Source: Anarhynchus alexandrinus
Taxonomy: Eukaryota; Chordata; Aves; Charadriiformes; Charadriidae
DNA: 64,000 bases
Direction: 5' to 3'
NCBI GenBank assembly: GCA_008711295.1
Contig: VUYV01000047.1
Location: forward strand, 1,655,131-1,719,130
Both the position numbers and the translations under genes were made by a program. The stretch's first letter is position 1. Each line of letters opens with the position of its first letter. The notes beneath the pieces are model-generated. The model saw only the letters and a program-made list of their open reading frames with translations. It searched no databases and was not told the origin of the DNA. Of this stretch, positions 62,966 through 64,000 are shown one piece after another.

Positions 62966-64000
62966 CTGCAGCAAAAAGGAACAACATTTAATTTAGATGG
63001 TGAGAAGAAAAAAAAAAAAAGCCTCTTCAAACACAGAGAGAGAAGAGTAACTTACACATAGGTTAAAATTTAGAACTCCTTTATTCCTAAATCTGTATTA
63101 CTTCTTACCTTGACAAGATTTTTTTACATTTAGGATTAATCTGAGCAGGACAAGCAGCAGTTTGGAGACCACCTCTGAGGACATTTCACATCATTCTCCT
63201 CCCACCCTCATTTTGGGATGGTAGGTTTCCAAAATATTCCCTTAGCTGAAAACAAAAAAGGGGGGGGGCAGGGGGCAGCAGGGCAATTCATCCTGAAATA
63301 TCGCAGGTTGGTGGGATGACCAGGGGGCTGCCCCATGCACTCCCATCACTAAGAAAAGAGCAATTTCACTCCTATCTTCTCTCTCCTGTGCCCGCAGAAT
63401 GAGGTCCCCGGGTTCAACTGTACACGGCAGTACCGCAGAGGCTTTTCAAGGCTCCATTACTAGAAGGCTCCGTCGCGTTTCTTTCCTCTCAGAAATATCT
63501 CAGGAGCTGGAAACGCGGCTCAATGAGAAAGCCTCTGACTGAGTAATTTCTGGCACAGACCAGAATCGAGCTCTTTCAAAAGCCACTAAAAGCTCCAGTG
63601 TGGGTTTGGTTTTTTTTTTTGTGCAGTTATTGTGTTTTCCAGATTTGGAACTGATTGAGCTCCGGGACCAACCTCATGACACACTGCCCGATTGTGGGGG
63701 TTAAGCACCGCCGGCATGTTACAACGCGAGTCACAATCCCTCAGCTACAGCTCAGAGCTCGCTTGAGCCCAGCAGTACCCCAGCTCGACTGCTGGTAATT
63801 CGGATTTCACCTAAGTTTGGAAAATCTGCTGCTTAGGTCTCATCTAATCATAGCATCATAGAATGGTTTAGGTTGGAAAGGACCTTGAAGATCATCGAGT
63901 TCCAACCCCCCTCCCATAACGTGGGAGATGTAACAGCTGACAACAGCAATAGCCCTGTGACCCAAAAAAAAAAGTGTTATTTAACTGTCAGTGGTCTTGC
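62966..64000 (-). other. DDHD1 intron (partial, runs off the window)
   Basis: The acceptor TTTGCTGCAG lies above 62965. The donor is beyond position 64000. A G-run lies near 63260, and a CR1 fragment at 63847-63918. Confidence 0.75.
63847..63918 (-). mobile_element. CR1 LINE 3' tail, short
   Basis: Begins AATCATAGCATCATAGAATG and continues GGTTTAGGTTGGAAAGGACC to CCAACCCCCCTCCCATA. About 72 bp remain, and it belongs to the young type. Confidence 0.92.

Noticed and set aside
63405..63425. A tRNA B-box-like GGGTTCAACT string
   Set aside because: No A box, acceptor stem or cloverleaf could be formed around it.

Overview
This window is vertebrate nuclear DNA, almost certainly from a bird. It carries more than two dozen CR1 LINE fragments whose 3' ends finish in the avian tail (ATTCTATG units). 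It also carries a spliced gene whose exons read without a break as DDHD1, the phosphatidic-acid-preferring phospholipase A1. No bacterial, CRISPR or organellar feature was seen.

Layout. Positions 1 to about 22,250 are intergenic. The first 16.5 kb are GC-rich, with CpG-dense patches, a GGA microsatellite, homopurine tracts and CR1 fragments of several ages. From about 17 kb the DNA becomes AT-rich, and no gene is recognised there. DDHD1 fills 22,270-64,000 on the minus strand. I placed ten consecutive coding exons by reading splice sites and frame: 62837-62965, 60869-61016, 49277-49383, 49026-49132, 36760-37022, 34500-34575, 29184-29333, 27175-27427, 25694-25876 and 23138-23319. They join with matching phase at all nine junctions into 531 residues plus stop. 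Upstream exons, including the start codon, lie beyond position 64,000. The 3'UTR runs to a likely poly(A) signal at 22291-22296. The encoded part holds the lipase serine motif (SHSLG) and the whole DDHD domain, so the gene looks functional.

The introns hold most of the CR1 copies, in both orientations. Intron 49384-60868 contains a tandem duplication with a 1,353-bp period (50195 onward, and 51548-52900) interrupted by a 192-N gap. Each unit has a minus-strand and a plus-strand CR1 arm, so it forms an inverted repeat. Three isolated or single Ns and two longer N blocks are present, and all but one lie in CR1 sequence, so repeats have disturbed the assembly.

No clearly new biological system is visible. 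The points most worth a second look are the mosaic tandem duplication at the gap, the small direct and fold-back duplications at the 5' junctions of several CR1 insertions, inverted CR1 pairs around two DDHD1 exons, and one unexplained 298-codon open frame in an intron.
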